Shown: positions 36,596-45,805, counted from the stretch's first letter. The stretch: DNA of 64,000 nucleotides from Nocardioides sp. REDSEA-S33_B3 (GCA_001627335.1 LUPK01000057.1:16183-80182), one strand, 5' to 3'. Made by a program: numbers and translations. Notes: a model not told the origin generated them from the letters alone.

Positions 36596-37375
36596 ATGAC
36601 CCGCATGCCCGCGCTCTACATCGGCCACGGCGCTCCGCCGCTCCTCGACGACCCCGTGTGGTCGGGACAGCTGCGCTCCCTGGCCGCCGACCTGCCGCGC
36701 CCCACCGCGATCCTCATCGTCAGCGCCCACTGGGAGTCGGCGCCGGTGTCGCTGACCGCGAGCGGCGCTCCCCTGGTCTACGACTTCGGCGGCTTCGACC
36801 CGAAGTACTACCGGATGACCTACGCGACGCCCGACGCCTCGGCGCTGGCCGCCCGCGTGGCCGCGATGATGCCGAGCACCGAGCCGGTGCACCAGCACGC
36901 CTCGCGCGGCCTCGACCACGGCGCCTGGGTGCCGCTGAAGATCATGTACCCCGAGGCCGACATCCCCGTGCTGCAGATGTCGCTGCCCACCCAGGACCCG
37001 ACCCGCCTCCTCGCGCTCGGCGAGCGCCTGCGCGGTCTGCGCGACGAGGGCGTGCTGGTCGTCGGGTCGGGCTTCCTGACCCATGGGCTGCCGTTCCTCC
37101 GCGAGTTCCGCATCGAGGCCGACGCGCCCGGCTGGTCGCGCGACTTCGACGCGTGGGCCGGCGAGGCGCTGGCCCGCGGCGACGTGGACGAGCTGGCGGC
37201 GTACACCTCCCGCGCGCCGGGCATGCCGTACGCCCACCCGACCGTCGAGCACTACACGCCGCTCTTCGTCACCCTCGGTGCCGCGAGCGACCCCGGACAG
37301 GCACCTGAGCAGGTCATCGGCGCCGACGGCGAGTTCTGGATGGGCCTGTCGAAGCGGTCCTTCGCGGTCGCGTGA
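36596..37375 (+). CDS. LigB-type extradiol dioxygenase (DODA family)
   Basis: 259 residues of the class III extradiol/4,5-DOPA dioxygenase family (YgiD-like). Metal-binding and catalytic histidines are expected in YIGHGAPP, IVSAHWESAP, LDHGAWVPLKIMYP and THGLPFL, all present. It would open a catecholic ring, but many YgiD-like proteins have unknown natural substrates. The ATG has GAGG upstream inside the operator-like dyads. It is convergent with the aldehyde dehydrogenase, their stop codons being adjacent. Confidence 0.9.
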   Translation: MTRMPALYIGHGAPPLLDDPVWSGQLRSLAADLPRPTAILIVSAHWESAPVSLTASGAPLVYDFGGFDPKYYRMTYATPDASALAARVAAMMPSTEPVHQHASRGLDHGAWVPLKIMYPEADIPVLQMSLPTQDPTRLLALGERLRGLRDEGVLVVGSGFLTHGLPFLREFRIEADAPGWSRDFDAWAGEALARGDVDELAAYTSRAPGMPYAHPTVEHYTPLFVTLGAASDPGQAPEQVIGADGEFWMGLSKRSFAVA

Positions 37376-38959
37376 CTACCTGACCCGGAGCTTCCGCATC
37401 ATCCTCAGCCCGCTGAGCATCCCCTTGACGTACTCGTCGTAGTCCTGGCCCGGACGGGCACCCATGACCTGCTTCTTGAGCACCGCGAGCTGCTGCACGT
37501 CGGTGTACTTCAGCAGGCCCTGGTCGCCGTGCCGGGCACCGACACCGGAGGCCTTCACGCCGCCGGACGGGGTGCCCTTGGACGCGAAGGCGGTGGCGAG
37601 GATGTCGTTGATGTTGACGTTGCCGGACTCGATGCGCCGGGCGACCGCGGTGGCCGCGTCGAGGTCGGTGCCCCAGACCGACGCGTTGAGGCCGTAGTCG
37701 GTGTCGTTGGCCAGGGCCACGGCCTCGTCGACGGTGTCGTAGGCGTACAGGCTCACGACCGGGCCGAAGGTCTCGATGGTCGCGTGGATCGCATCGGGCG
37801 GGGTGTTCTCGAGGATGGTCGGCTCGAAGAACGCCGGGCCGAGGTCGGGGCGCGGCCGGCCGCCGGTGAGCACCGTGGCTCCCTTGGCGACGGCGTCGTC
37901 GACGTGCGACTTCACCCGCTCCATGTGGTCGACCGAGACCAGCGAGCCGAGGTCGGGGCCGAAGTCGTAGGCCGCGCGGACGTCGAGGGCCTCGGTGGCG
38001 CGGACGAACTTGGCCTTGAACTCCTCGTAGCGCGAGCGCGGGAGGTACATCCGCTCGATGTGCATGCAGATCTGGCCGGTGTTGCCGAACGCGCCGAAGA
38101 TCGCGCCCTGCACGACCTCGTCGAGGTCGGCGTCCTCCAGCACGATCATCGGGTTCTTGCCGCCGAGCTCGAGGCAGCAGCCGATCAGGTTGCGCCCGCA
38201 GCGCTCACCGATGACGCGGCCGGTCGCGGTGGAGCCGGTGAACATCACGTAGTTGGCGTTGTCGATGAACGTCGGACCGACGTCGCCGCCCTCGCCGCAC
38301 ACGACCTGGAAGAGCCCCGTGGGCAGGCCGGCCTGCTCGAGCATCTCGATGCCCCACAGCGGCGAGAGCGCCGTCTTGTTGTCGGGCTTGAGCACGATGC
38401 CGTTGCCGGCCATCAGCGCCGAGATGGCGTCGGAGATGCCGGTGGCGAAGGGGAAGTTCCAGGGGCCGATGATGCCGACGACGCCCTTGGGGACGCGCAC
38501 CTCGGTGGAGGTCGTCAGGAACGGCACCGGGCCGCCGCGGGTGGTCGGCGCGAGCAGCTTCTTCGCGCGCTTGAGGTAGTGGCCCATGACCATCGGCGGG
38601 TCGCAGGTCTCCTCGATGGCCATCCGGCGGTTCTTGCCGGACTCGACCTGGATCAGGTCGGCGGTCCGCTGCGCGTTGTCGAGGAAGAGCGAGTGCGCCC
38701 GCTTGAAGACCGCCAGGCGGTCCTCGACGCTGCGCCGCGCCCACTCGGCCTGGGCGACCCGGGCGGCGGCGAAGGCGCGCTCGATGTCGGCCGGGCTGGA
38801 CTGCGGCAGCTCGACGAGCTTCTCACCGGTGTAGACCTCGGTAAGCTGCCACGGCGCCATCGAGCCGTCGGAGGAGACGCGGCCGGCCAGGCGGGCCAGC
38901 AGCTCGTCGGTCACCGAGGCCGGGCGGTCCAGGCGGGTGGGTGCGGGCATGGTCGTCAT
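37376..38959 (-). CDS. Aldehyde dehydrogenase, succinate-semialdehyde-dehydrogenase-like
   Basis: 527 residues. The NAD(P) site (GIIGPWNFPFATGISDAISALMAG), the general-base Glu in LELGGKNPM and the nucleophile Cys in FGNTGQICMHIERMYL are present. Sequence resembles the GabD2/SSADH group, but the adjacent GMC alcohol oxidoreductase (25-bp gap, same operon) suggests it oxidises the aldehyde that enzyme makes. It is downstream of the KstR-like site at 40687-40700, so a role in side-chain oxidation of a terpenoid or sterol is possible. Confidence 0.9.
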   Translation of the reverse strand: MTTMPAPTRLDRPASVTDELLARLAGRVSSDGSMAPWQLTEVYTGEKLVELPQSSPADIERAFAAARVAQAEWARRSVEDRLAVFKRAHSLFLDNAQRTADLIQVESGKNRRMAIEETCDPPMVMGHYLKRAKKLLAPTTRGGPVPFLTTSTEVRVPKGVVGIIGPWNFPFATGISDAISALMAGNGIVLKPDNKTALSPLWGIEMLEQAGLPTGLFQVVCGEGGDVGPTFIDNANYVMFTGSTATGRVIGERCGRNLIGCCLELGGKNPMIVLEDADLDEVVQGAIFGAFGNTGQICMHIERMYLPRSRYEEFKAKFVRATEALDVRAAYDFGPDLGSLVSVDHMERVKSHVDDAVAKGATVLTGGRPRPDLGPAFFEPTILENTPPDAIHATIETFGPVVSLYAYDTVDEAVALANDTDYGLNASVWGTDLDAATAVARRIESGNVNINDILATAFASKGTPSGGVKASGVGARHGDQGLLKYTDVQQLAVLKKQVMGARPGQDYDEYVKGMLSGLRMMRKLRVR

Positions 38960-38984
38960 GGGTACGTCGTCCTCCGCTGCGTGC

Positions 38985-40616
38985 TCAGCCGCGACCGAGG
39001 ACCAGGTCGGCCCCGCGCTCGCCGATCATGATGGCCGGGGCGTTGGTGTTGCCGCCGGTGATGCTCGGCATGATCGAGGCGTCGCACACGCGCAGCCCCT
39101 CCACGCCCCTGACCTTGAGGTCCGGGGTGACCACGGCGGTCTCGTCGACGCCCATCTTGCAGGTGCCGACGCCGTGGTAGACCGAGGTCGCCCGGTTGAG
39201 GATCGCCTGGCGCAGGTCGGAGCCCTGCAGCGAGCGGCCGGGGTGGATCTCGTCCTTGATCGCGCCCTTGAAGGCCGCGCCGTTGAAGATCTCGCGCACC
39301 AGCTCCGAGCCCTCGGTGAGCAGGTCGAGGTCGGCGGACTCGGCGAGGTAGGCCGGGTCGATGAGCGGGGTGGCGGTCGGGTCGGCCGAGGCCAGCCGCA
39401 GGGTGCCGCGCGACTTGGGGTAGATCAGCGTGGTGAGCACGGTCAGCGCCGGGCGCGGGTCGACGTCGTGGCGGATCGGCTCGTCCTGGTTGGGCGAGAC
39501 GTAGGACCACGGCAGCAGGTGCAGCTGCAGGTCGGGCACGTTGTTCGTCGCCTGGCTGGTCTTGAGGAAGGCCAGGACCTCGAAGACCGAGTTGGCCAGG
39601 AACGTCGAGCCCGGGCGGGCGACCTCCTTGGCCACGCCCTTGGCGAAGAACCACGCGTTGCCGCGCATCTTCGAGGTGGTCGCGTGGAAGGTCATCGCGT
39701 GGAACATGTGGTCGTGCAGGTTGTCGCCGACCGGGAGGTCGGAGACGACCTCGATGCCGTGGTCCTTCAGGTGCTGGGCGTGACCCACGCCCGAGAGCAT
39801 CAGGATCTGGGCGGAGCCGACGAAGCCGGCGGCCAGGATGACCTCCTTGCCCGCGCGGATGGTGCGCTCGGAGCCGTCCTTGTCGCGGACCCGGACACCC
39901 GTGGCGCGACCGTTCTCGATGACGACCTTGGTGACGAGCACCTGGGTCTGGACCTCGAGGGTCGGCGGGGCGAGGTGGTGGATGTAGCCGCGGGCCGAGG
40001 AGTAGCGCAGGCCGTCGGCGGCGTTCTGCTGCATCCGCCCGACGCCCTCCTGGGAGGCACCGTTGTAGTCGTCGAGGATCTCGCAGCCGGTGGCGTCCGC
40101 GGTCGCCTGCAGGAACTGCAGCGATCCCTCCTGCGGGGTCTTGTTGACCGTGACCCGGATCGGGCCGCCCTCGCCGCGGAACTGGTCGGCGCCGCCCTCG
40201 TAGTCCTCCATGCGCTTGTACGCCGCGTTGACGGTGTCGGCGTCCCAGCCGGTGCAGCCCTCGGCGGCCCAGGAGTCGTAGTTCGCGCGGTTGCCGCGCA
40301 CGTAGACCATGCCGTTGACCGAGCTCGAGCCGCCGAGCACCTTGCCGCGCGGGACCGGCATCTTGCGGTCGAGGATGTGCTTCTGCGGCACCGAGTAGTA
40401 GCCCCAGTCGTTGAGCTTCTTGATCTCGGGGACCGCGTGCATCGGGCCGATCATGCCCGGCTTCTTGGTCAGGAACTTCTCGTCGGACTTGCCCGCCTCG
40501 AGCACGATGACCTTCGCGCCGGACTGGGCGAGGCGACCGGCGATGGTCGCGCCGGAGGAGCCGGAGCCGACGACGACGTAGTCGGCCTCGTTGGAGTAGG
40601 GAGCCTTCTTGGCCAT
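38985..40616 (-). CDS. GMC family oxidoreductase
   Basis: 543-residue FAD alcohol dehydrogenase/oxidase related to choline dehydrogenase. The dinucleotide motif is YVVVGSGSSGATIAGRLAQSG, GMC signature 1 is VPRGKVLGGSSSVNGMVYVRG, and signature 2 is near AAGFVGSAQILMLSGVG. The active-site His lies in SVYHGVGTCKMG and Asn in ITGGNTNAPAIMIGER. The ATG at 40616 begins MAKKAPYSNEADY. It is the first gene of a GMC-ALDH operon whose promoter contains a KstR-like dyad 70 bp upstream. Substrate inferred to be a primary alcohol. Confidence 0.92.
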   Translation of the reverse strand: MAKKAPYSNEADYVVVGSGSSGATIAGRLAQSGAKVIVLEAGKSDEKFLTKKPGMIGPMHAVPEIKKLNDWGYYSVPQKHILDRKMPVPRGKVLGGSSSVNGMVYVRGNRANYDSWAAEGCTGWDADTVNAAYKRMEDYEGGADQFRGEGGPIRVTVNKTPQEGSLQFLQATADATGCEILDDYNGASQEGVGRMQQNAADGLRYSSARGYIHHLAPPTLEVQTQVLVTKVVIENGRATGVRVRDKDGSERTIRAGKEVILAAGFVGSAQILMLSGVGHAQHLKDHGIEVVSDLPVGDNLHDHMFHAMTFHATTSKMRGNAWFFAKGVAKEVARPGSTFLANSVFEVLAFLKTSQATNNVPDLQLHLLPWSYVSPNQDEPIRHDVDPRPALTVLTTLIYPKSRGTLRLASADPTATPLIDPAYLAESADLDLLTEGSELVREIFNGAAFKGAIKDEIHPGRSLQGSDLRQAILNRATSVYHGVGTCKMGVDETAVVTPDLKVRGVEGLRVCDASIMPSITGGNTNAPAIMIGERGADLVLGRG

Positions 40617-40641
40617 GGGGTGCACCTCGCGCTTGCTGGGA

Positions 40642-40666
40642 CCGACATACCGACGGAATGTGTCGG
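40642..40666. promoter_or_regulatory. CCGACA/TGTCGG dyad before the GMC gene
   Basis: CCGACA (40642-40647) and TGTCGG (40661-40666) form 6-bp arms 26-50 bp upstream of the GMC start, a possible second repressor site beside the KstR-like dyad. Confidence 0.35.
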
Positions 40667-40684
40667 CGCTCACCCTACGCCAGA

Positions 40685-40702
40685 ACTGGAACCTGTTCTA
40701 GT
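40685..40702. promoter_or_regulatory. KstR-like operator A (GMC-ALDH operon)
   Basis: ACTGGAACCTGTTCTAGT; the 14-mer at 40687-40700 matches TNNAACNNGTTNNA exactly. It is centred about 77 bp before the GMC start. Confidence 0.65.
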
Positions 40703-40738
40703 CCGTCTGATCCACTCGGTCGCCCGAGACCTTCGCCT

Positions 40739-40796
40739 CCGGTGGTCGAGCAGCCGAGGAGCGCCGGCGACGAGGCGGGCGTCGAGACCACCGATA
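40739..40796. repeat. Dispersed GGTCGAG repeat, long form
   Basis: Begins GGTGGTCGAGCAGCCGAGG and ends GTCGAGACCACC; nearly the same 50-bp sequence is at 60937-60990. It sits in the divergent region between the GMC and pyridoxal kinase genes. Confidence 0.8.
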
Positions 40797-40804
40797 CTGG
40801 CCGC

Positions 40805-41656
40805 ATGCGCGTGCTCTCCATCCAGTCCTCGGTGGCCTACGGCCACGTCGGCAACTCCGCAGCCGTCTTCCCGCTCCAGCGTCTGGGCCACGAGGTCTGG
40901 CCGGTGCTGACCGTGCACTTCTCCAACCACACCGGGTACGGCGCCTGGCGCGGGCCGCTCCTGGACCCGGCCGACGTGGCCGAGGTGATCGCCGGCATCG
41001 AGGACCGCGGGGTGCTCGGCACGGCCGACGCGGTGCTGTCGGGCTACCAGGGCGACCCGGCCGTGGGCGGGGTCGTGCTGGACGCGGTGGCGAAGGTCAA
41101 GGAGGCCAACCCCGAGGCGCTCTACTGCTGCGACCCGGTGATGGGCGACGTGGGGCGGGGCATGTTCGTGCGGCCGGGCATCCCGGAGTTCATGCGCGAC
41201 ACCGTCGTACCCGCTGCGGACGTGGTGACCCCCAACCACTTCGAGCTCGACTTCCTGGCCGGCACCACCACCCGCACCCTCGACGAGGTCCTCGACGCCG
41301 TCGACGTCGTGCGCGCACAGGGTCCCCGGCACGTGCTGGTGACCTCGGTGCTGCACGACGAGGTCCCCGACGGGCACCTCGAGGTCGTCGCGGTCTCCGA
41401 CGAGGGCGCCTGGGCGGTCACCACGCCGCTGCTCCCGATCACGCCCAACGGCTGCGGGGACGTCACCGCCGCGCTCTACCTCGCGCACCTGCACGAGACG
41501 GGCTCGCCCGCCGAGGCGCTCTCCCGCACCACCGGCACCGTCTTCGCCGTCCTCGAGGCGACCCTGGCCTCCGGCCACCGCGAGATCCGCCTCGTCGACG
41601 CCCAGGAGCACATCGCCACTCCCCCCACGACCTTCACGCCCCGCCGCCTGCGCTGA
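40805..41656 (+). CDS. pdxY: Pyridoxal kinase PdxY
   Basis: 283-residue vitamin B6 salvage kinase. The N-terminus VLSIQSSVAYGHVGNSAAVFPLQ and LTVHFSNHTGYG are diagnostic, CDPVMGDVGRG follows, and the C-terminal TPNGCGDVTAALYLA has the catalytic Asp. The ATG lies directly after a dispersed repeat, so the promoter may overlap the repeat. Confidence 0.95.
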   Translation: MRVLSIQSSVAYGHVGNSAAVFPLQRLGHEVWPVLTVHFSNHTGYGAWRGPLLDPADVAEVIAGIEDRGVLGTADAVLSGYQGDPAVGGVVLDAVAKVKEANPEALYCCDPVMGDVGRGMFVRPGIPEFMRDTVVPAADVVTPNHFELDFLAGTTTRTLDEVLDAVDVVRAQGPRHVLVTSVLHDEVPDGHLEVVAVSDEGAWAVTTPLLPITPNGCGDVTAALYLAHLHETGSPAEALSRTTGTVFAVLEATLASGHREIRLVDAQEHIATPPTTFTPRRLR

Positions 41657-41660
41657 CCGC

Positions 41661-41748
41661 CGAACCGTCACTCACGCACGCCCGAACCGTCACTCACGCA
41701 CGCCCGAACCGTCACTCACGCACGCCCGAGACGTCGCTCACGCACGGC
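41661..41748. repeat. 22-bp tandem repeat array, locus 1 (4 copies)
   Basis: Units at 41661-41682, 41683-41704 and 41705-41726 are identical (core GAACCGTCACTCACGCACG); 41727-41748 is degenerate. The same family forms the array at 63716-63913. It occupies the gap between pdxY and the tRNA. Confidence 0.9.
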
Positions 41749-41821
41749 GGAGACAGCGCCGGGAGCGGACCGGAGGGCCTGCCGTGAACCCCTCTCACGC
41801 CACCCTCGCCAGTCGCCTGGA

Positions 41822-41870
41822 GGTCTCGTGGCTCAGCGCTGGCGCGCTTCGCACCTCGACCGGCGGAGGG
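41822..41870. repeat. Dispersed GGTCTCG...CACCTCGACC repeat
   Basis: AGGTCTCGTGGCTCAGCGC ... GCACCTCGACCGGCGG, a member of the GGTCGAG family abutting the 3' end of the tRNA gene, where it may serve as the terminator. Confidence 0.65.
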
Positions 41871-41871
41871 G

Positions 41872-41947
41872 TGGAGCCGGTGACAGGAGTCGAACCCGCG
41901 ACATCCTCTTTACAAGAGAGGCGCTCTACCAACTGAGCTACACCGGC
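41872..41947 (-). tRNA. tRNA-Thr (anticodon TGT)
   Basis: The 76-nt cloverleaf starts GCCGGTG and ends CACCGGC-T-CCA, so CCA is encoded. The D-arm is GTAGCTCAGTTGGTAGAGC, the anticodon stem-loop CCTCT-CTTGTAA-AGAGG gives anticodon TGT, and the T-arm is GCGGGTTCGACTCCTGT. Confidence 0.97.
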
Positions 41948-41996
41948 GATGCCCAGCACAGCCGGGCGCGGCGATCCTAGTCGCGCGAGCAGGACC

Positions 41997-42710
41997 TCAG
42001 CCCATGCCCCCGTCGAAGGCGACGACCGAGCCGGTGATCATCCGCGCCTCGGCCGAGGCGAGGTAGACGATCGAGGAGGCGATCTCGTCGGGAGTGATGG
42101 CGGCGCCGGGGAGCATCATCAGCAGCCGGTCCTGGACGCGGGCGTCGAGGTCGACGGGGTACGACGCCGCGACGCCGTCCACGAGCGGGGTCGCCACGGT
42201 GCCGGGGCAGACCGCGTTGACGCGGATGCCCTCCGGCGAGAGCTCGAGCGCCAGCGCCTTGGTCAGCTGGGTGAGCCCACCCTTGGCCGCGGAGTACGCC
42301 GCGGAGTACGGCTGCGGGATCCGACCGGCCACCGAGGAGACGTTGACGATGTTGCCGCCCGCGGCCCGCAGGTGTGGCAGCGCCGCCTGCATCAGGAAGA
42401 ACGGCCCCTTGAGGTCGATGTCGAGGGTGCGGTCGAAGACCTCCTCGGTGACGCCCTCGAAGCGGCCGAACTGCACGACGCCGGCCACGTTGGCCAGCAC
42501 GTCGATGCGACCCGACGCTGCGCAGGTCGCGATGGCGGCGTCGACGGCGTCCTTGGAGCCGACGTTGCACTCCACGTAGGTGACCCCGTCGGGCACGGTC
42601 GGGGCGATGTCGAGCCCGAACACGGTGTCCCCGAGGTCGCGGAAGCGCTCGGCGGTGGCGAAGCCGATGCCCGACGCGGCACCGGTGACGACGACGACTC
42701 TCTCACTCAC
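41997..42710 (-). CDS. Short-chain dehydrogenase/reductase with KstR-like operator
   Basis: 237-residue classical SDR. Cofactor motif TGAASGIGFATAER, then LANVAG and the catalytic serine/tyrosine/lysine in NVSSVAGRIPQPYSAAYSAAKGG. An Asp after beta-2 (FGLDIAP) favours NAD. The C-terminal GSVVAFDGGMG is typical. The GTG start is ten bases from a near-perfect operator dyad (42720-42735), so expression should be tightly controlled. Many hydroxysteroid dehydrogenases are of this type; the substrate is inferred only from the operator. Confidence 0.9.
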   Translation of the reverse strand: MSERVVVVTGAASGIGFATAERFRDLGDTVFGLDIAPTVPDGVTYVECNVGSKDAVDAAIATCAASGRIDVLANVAGVVQFGRFEGVTEEVFDRTLDIDLKGPFFLMQAALPHLRAAGGNIVNVSSVAGRIPQPYSAAYSAAKGGLTQLTKALALELSPEGIRVNAVCPGTVATPLVDGVAASYPVDLDARVQDRLLMMLPGAAITPDEIASSIVYLASAEARMITGSVVAFDGGMG

Positions 42711-42719
42711 GCCCGGAAT

Positions 42720-42735
42720 CTAGAACACGTTCTAG
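42720..42735. promoter_or_regulatory. KstR-like operator B (SDR gene)
   Basis: CTAGAAC-AC-GTTCTAG, a 7+7 dyad with a 2-bp spacer; the inner 14 bp match TNNAACNNGTTNNA exactly. It is ten bases before the SDR start and 58 bp before the divergent GH13 gene. Confidence 0.75.
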
Positions 42736-42793
42736 TCTCGCGGCAACCACTGCCCCCTGTCCCGGGCGGCGCGGGGTCGGGGAGCATGTCGCC

Positions 42794-44575
42794 ATGAGCC
42801 TCCTCCACGAGCCCCACCACGACGGCTCCCCGCTCTACCTCGACACCGAGACCCCGGCGCTGGACAGCACGGTCGGCGTCCGGGTGCGGACCCGCGGCGA
42901 CGAGGTCGCGCAGGTCTGGCTGCGCACGACGTACGACGCCGAGCCGGTCTTCCACGAGGCCCGGTCGGCCCACGACGGGGACACGACGTGGTGGCACGCC
43001 GACCTGCTCGTGCACAGCCCGGTGACGCACTACCGCTTCCTGCTCGTCCTCGTCGACGGCAGCCAGCAGTGGCTGACCGCCGCGGGGCTGGTCGACCACG
43101 ACGGCCCGGACACCTTCGACTTCCGCGTCAGCACCCACGCACCCGCGCCGGCCTGGGGCCGCGAGGCGGTCGTCTACCAGGTGTTCCCCGATCGCTTCGC
43201 ACGCAGCGCCGCGGCCGACGACCGCCCCACGCCCGCCTGGGCGGTCCCGGCCGCCTGGGACGACGAGGTCGTCTTCGAGGGCAGCGACCCGCGGACCCCG
43301 CTCCAGCTCTTCGGGGGCGACCTCGACGGGGTGACCGAGCACCTCGACCACGTGCAGGCCACCGGGGCGACGGTGCTCTACACGACGCCGGTCTTCCCCG
43401 GCGAGAGCAACCACCGCTACAACGCCTCCACCTTCGACCGGGTCGACGACCTGCTCGGCGGCGACGGCGCCTACGCCCGCCTCTCCGACGCCCTCCACGA
43501 CCGCGGGATGCGGCTGCTCGGCGACCTGACCTCCAACCACACCGGCGACACCCACGAGTGGTTCCAGCAGGCGGTCGCCGACCCCGAGGCGCCCACCCGC
43601 AGCTGGTACTGCTTCCGCCCCGACGGCCACTACGAGACCTGGATGGGCCACCACACGCTGCCCAAGCTCGACCACACCAGCGCCGACATGCGCGCCGCGA
43701 TGGTGGAGGGCCCCGACTCGGTCGTGGCCCGGTGGATGCGCCCGCCCATCGGCCTGGACGGCTGGCGCATCGACGTCGCCAACATGACCGGCCGGCTCGG
43801 CGCGGTCGACGTCAACCACGACGTGGCACGCGCCGTGCGGCGTACCGCCGAGGCCGAGCGTGCGGACGCCTGGGTCATCGGCGAGCACAACCACGACGCC
43901 TCGACCGACCTAGACGGCGACGGCTGGCACGGCACGATGAACTACTCCGGCTTCTCCTGGCCGGTGTGGTCGTGGCTGCGCGACCCCGACTCCCCCGCCC
44001 GGGCGTTCGGCCGACCGGTCCCGGTGGCCCGTCGCGGCGGCCCGCTGGTGCAGCGCACCCTGCGCGAGTGGCTGGCCCGCTACGGCTGGCGCGCCACCTG
44101 CCAGTCGTGGAACATCCTCGGCTCCCACGACTCCGCCCGCATCCGCACCGTCACCGGCTCGGCGGTGCTGCACCGGGTCGCCGCCGGCCTGCAGTTCACG
44201 CTGCCCGGTGTGCCGATGCTGTTCGCAGGCGACGAGATCGGCCTCGAGGGCGTCGTCGGCGAGGACTCGCGCCGCCCGATGCCGTGGCACCGCCGCGAGC
44301 AGTGGGACGAGCAGACCCTGGCGACGTACGCCGCCCTCGCCTCGGCCCGCGCCGCGCACCCCGCTCTCGTGCACGGCGGCCTGCGCTGGGCGCACGTCGA
44401 CGAGGACTGCCTGGCGTTCCTGCGCGAGCACCCCGACGGCGACGTGCTCGTCGTGGCCCGACGGGCGCCGGGCGAGCCGCTGGACCTCGACCTCCCCCGC
44501 GAGCCCGAGCTGATCCTGTCCACCGAGCCCGACGGCTCGACGGACGGGCCGTCGGTCACGCTCTGGCACGTCTGA
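42794..44575 (+). CDS. GH13 alpha-glucosidase/cyclomaltodextrinase-type enzyme
   Basis: 593 residues. An N-terminal beta domain (to ~115, CBM34-like) is followed by the GH13 barrel: VVYQVFPDRFARS, LTSNHTGDTHEWF, the nucleophile Asp327 in GWRIDVANM, the acid/base Glu364 in VIGEHNHD and the third acid Asp446 in LGSHDSAR. The layout fits neopullulanase/cyclomaltodextrinase enzymes that split short maltodextrins in the cytoplasm; no signal peptide is seen. The GH13 promoter shares the divergent region with KstR-like operator B. Confidence 0.92.
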   Translation: MSLLHEPHHDGSPLYLDTETPALDSTVGVRVRTRGDEVAQVWLRTTYDAEPVFHEARSAHDGDTTWWHADLLVHSPVTHYRFLLVLVDGSQQWLTAAGLVDHDGPDTFDFRVSTHAPAPAWGREAVVYQVFPDRFARSAAADDRPTPAWAVPAAWDDEVVFEGSDPRTPLQLFGGDLDGVTEHLDHVQATGATVLYTTPVFPGESNHRYNASTFDRVDDLLGGDGAYARLSDALHDRGMRLLGDLTSNHTGDTHEWFQQAVADPEAPTRSWYCFRPDGHYETWMGHHTLPKLDHTSADMRAAMVEGPDSVVARWMRPPIGLDGWRIDVANMTGRLGAVDVNHDVARAVRRTAEAERADAWVIGEHNHDASTDLDGDGWHGTMNYSGFSWPVWSWLRDPDSPARAFGRPVPVARRGGPLVQRTLREWLARYGWRATCQSWNILGSHDSARIRTVTGSAVLHRVAAGLQFTLPGVPMLFAGDEIGLEGVVGEDSRRPMPWHRREQWDEQTLATYAALASARAAHPALVHGGLRWAHVDEDCLAFLREHPDGDVLVVARRAPGEPLDLDLPREPELILSTEPDGSTDGPSVTLWHV

Positions 44576-44605
44576 GGTGGCGCGCGGGGGCGTACGCTGC
44601 CGCCC

Positions 44606-45805
44606 ATGCGGATCGTCGCCGCGCGCCCGGACCCCGACCTGGTGCGCCTGCCCTGGTCGACCCCGCTCGAGGAGTGGGGCGACGACGTCGTGGTGCCGCT
44701 CCCCCGCGGGCTCTCACGGCACGTGGTGCGGATCGTGCGCCAGGGCGGGCGCGTGTACGCCGTCAAGGAGACCGTCGAGGACATCGCGTTCCGGGAGTAC
44801 CGCACCCTGCGCGACCTGCACCGCATGGGCCTGCCCGCCGTGGTGCCCCTCGGCGTCGTCACCGAGCGCACCGATCCCGACGGCGAGCCGCTGCCCGCCT
44901 GCCTGCTCACCGAGCACCTGCGCTTCTCACTGCCCTACCGCAGCCTGTTCAGCCACGGCGCCACCGCGCAGAACCTTCCCTCGCTCGTCGACGCGCTCGT
45001 CGTGCTGCTCGTGCGGCTGCACCTGGCCGACTTCTACTGGGGCGACGTGTCGCTGTCGAACGTGCTGTTCCGGCGCAGCGCCGGCGGATTCGCGGCGTAC
45101 CTCGTCGACGCCGAGACCGGTGAGCTGAAGGACCAGCTCTCCGACCGGCTGCGCGAGCACGACGTCACCGTCGGCACCGAGAACGTCTTCGCCGAGCTGC
45201 TGGACCTGCAGGCCAGCAACGCCGTCGCCGGCGAGGTCGAGGCGCACGACGTCGTGGAGCTGCTGCAGCGCAGGTACGACGAGCTGTGGGGCGAGCTGAC
45301 CGGCCAGGAGGAGTTCTCCACCGAGGAGATGTGGCGCATCGGCCAGCGCATCGAGCGGCTCAACGAGCTCGGCTTCGACGTGGAGGAGCTCGACATCGTC
45401 ACCGACCTCGACGGCGACCGGGTGCGCATCCAGCCCCGGGTCGTGGAGCTCGGCCACCACCGGCGCGAGCTGCAGGGCCTGACCGGGCTCGACGTGGAGG
45501 ACGCACAGGCCAGACGCCTGCTCAACGACCTGGCGTCCTACACCGCCCACCACGACCTGGGTCGCGAGGACCGCGGCATCGTCGCCTCACGCTGGCTGAC
45601 CGAGATCTACGAGCCGGTCACCTCGATGGTGCCCGCGCACCTGCGGGGGCGGCTGGAGGCCGCGGAGTTCTTCCACGAGGTGCTCGAGCACCGGTGGTAC
45701 CTCTCCGAGCGCGCAGGCCACGAGGTCGACATCTTCGAGACCGCGCAGGACTACATCGACACCGTGCTGGGCTCCAAGCCCGACGAGGCGCTCGCCGCGG
45801 AGTGA
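44606..45805 (+). CDS. DUF4032 domain protein, kinase-like N-terminus
   Basis: 399 residues. The N-terminal half has a protein-kinase-like layout (YAVKETVEDIAFREYRTL with a candidate lysine-glutamate pair, then FYWGDVSLSNVLF like the HxD-N loop, and YLVDAETGEL like DFG). The C-terminal half is DUF4032 proper (LGREDRGIVASRWLTEIYEPV). Function is unknown; a small-molecule kinase is plausible. It follows the GH13 gene by 30 bp on the same strand. Confidence 0.85.
   Translation: MRIVAARPDPDLVRLPWSTPLEEWGDDVVVPLPRGLSRHVVRIVRQGGRVYAVKETVEDIAFREYRTLRDLHRMGLPAVVPLGVVTERTDPDGEPLPACLLTEHLRFSLPYRSLFSHGATAQNLPSLVDALVVLLVRLHLADFYWGDVSLSNVLFRRSAGGFAAYLVDAETGELKDQLSDRLREHDVTVGTENVFAELLDLQASNAVAGEVEAHDVVELLQRRYDELWGELTGQEEFSTEEMWRIGQRIERLNELGFDVEELDIVTDLDGDRVRIQPRVVELGHHRRELQGLTGLDVEDAQARRLLNDLASYTAHHDLGREDRGIVASRWLTEIYEPVTSMVPAHLRGRLEAAEFFHEVLEHRWYLSERAGHEVDIFETAQDYIDTVLGSKPDEALAAE

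Noticed and set aside
37376..40616. Mycofactocin-linked GMC oxidoreductase (MftG)
   Set aside because: No mftA-F genes are present in the window and the KstR-like operator gives a better context.
41661..41748. Possible attachment site or integrated element next to tRNA-Thr
   Set aside because: No integrase, no duplicated tRNA 3' end and no foreign-looking genes in the adjoining DNA; the repeats belong to a dispersed family.
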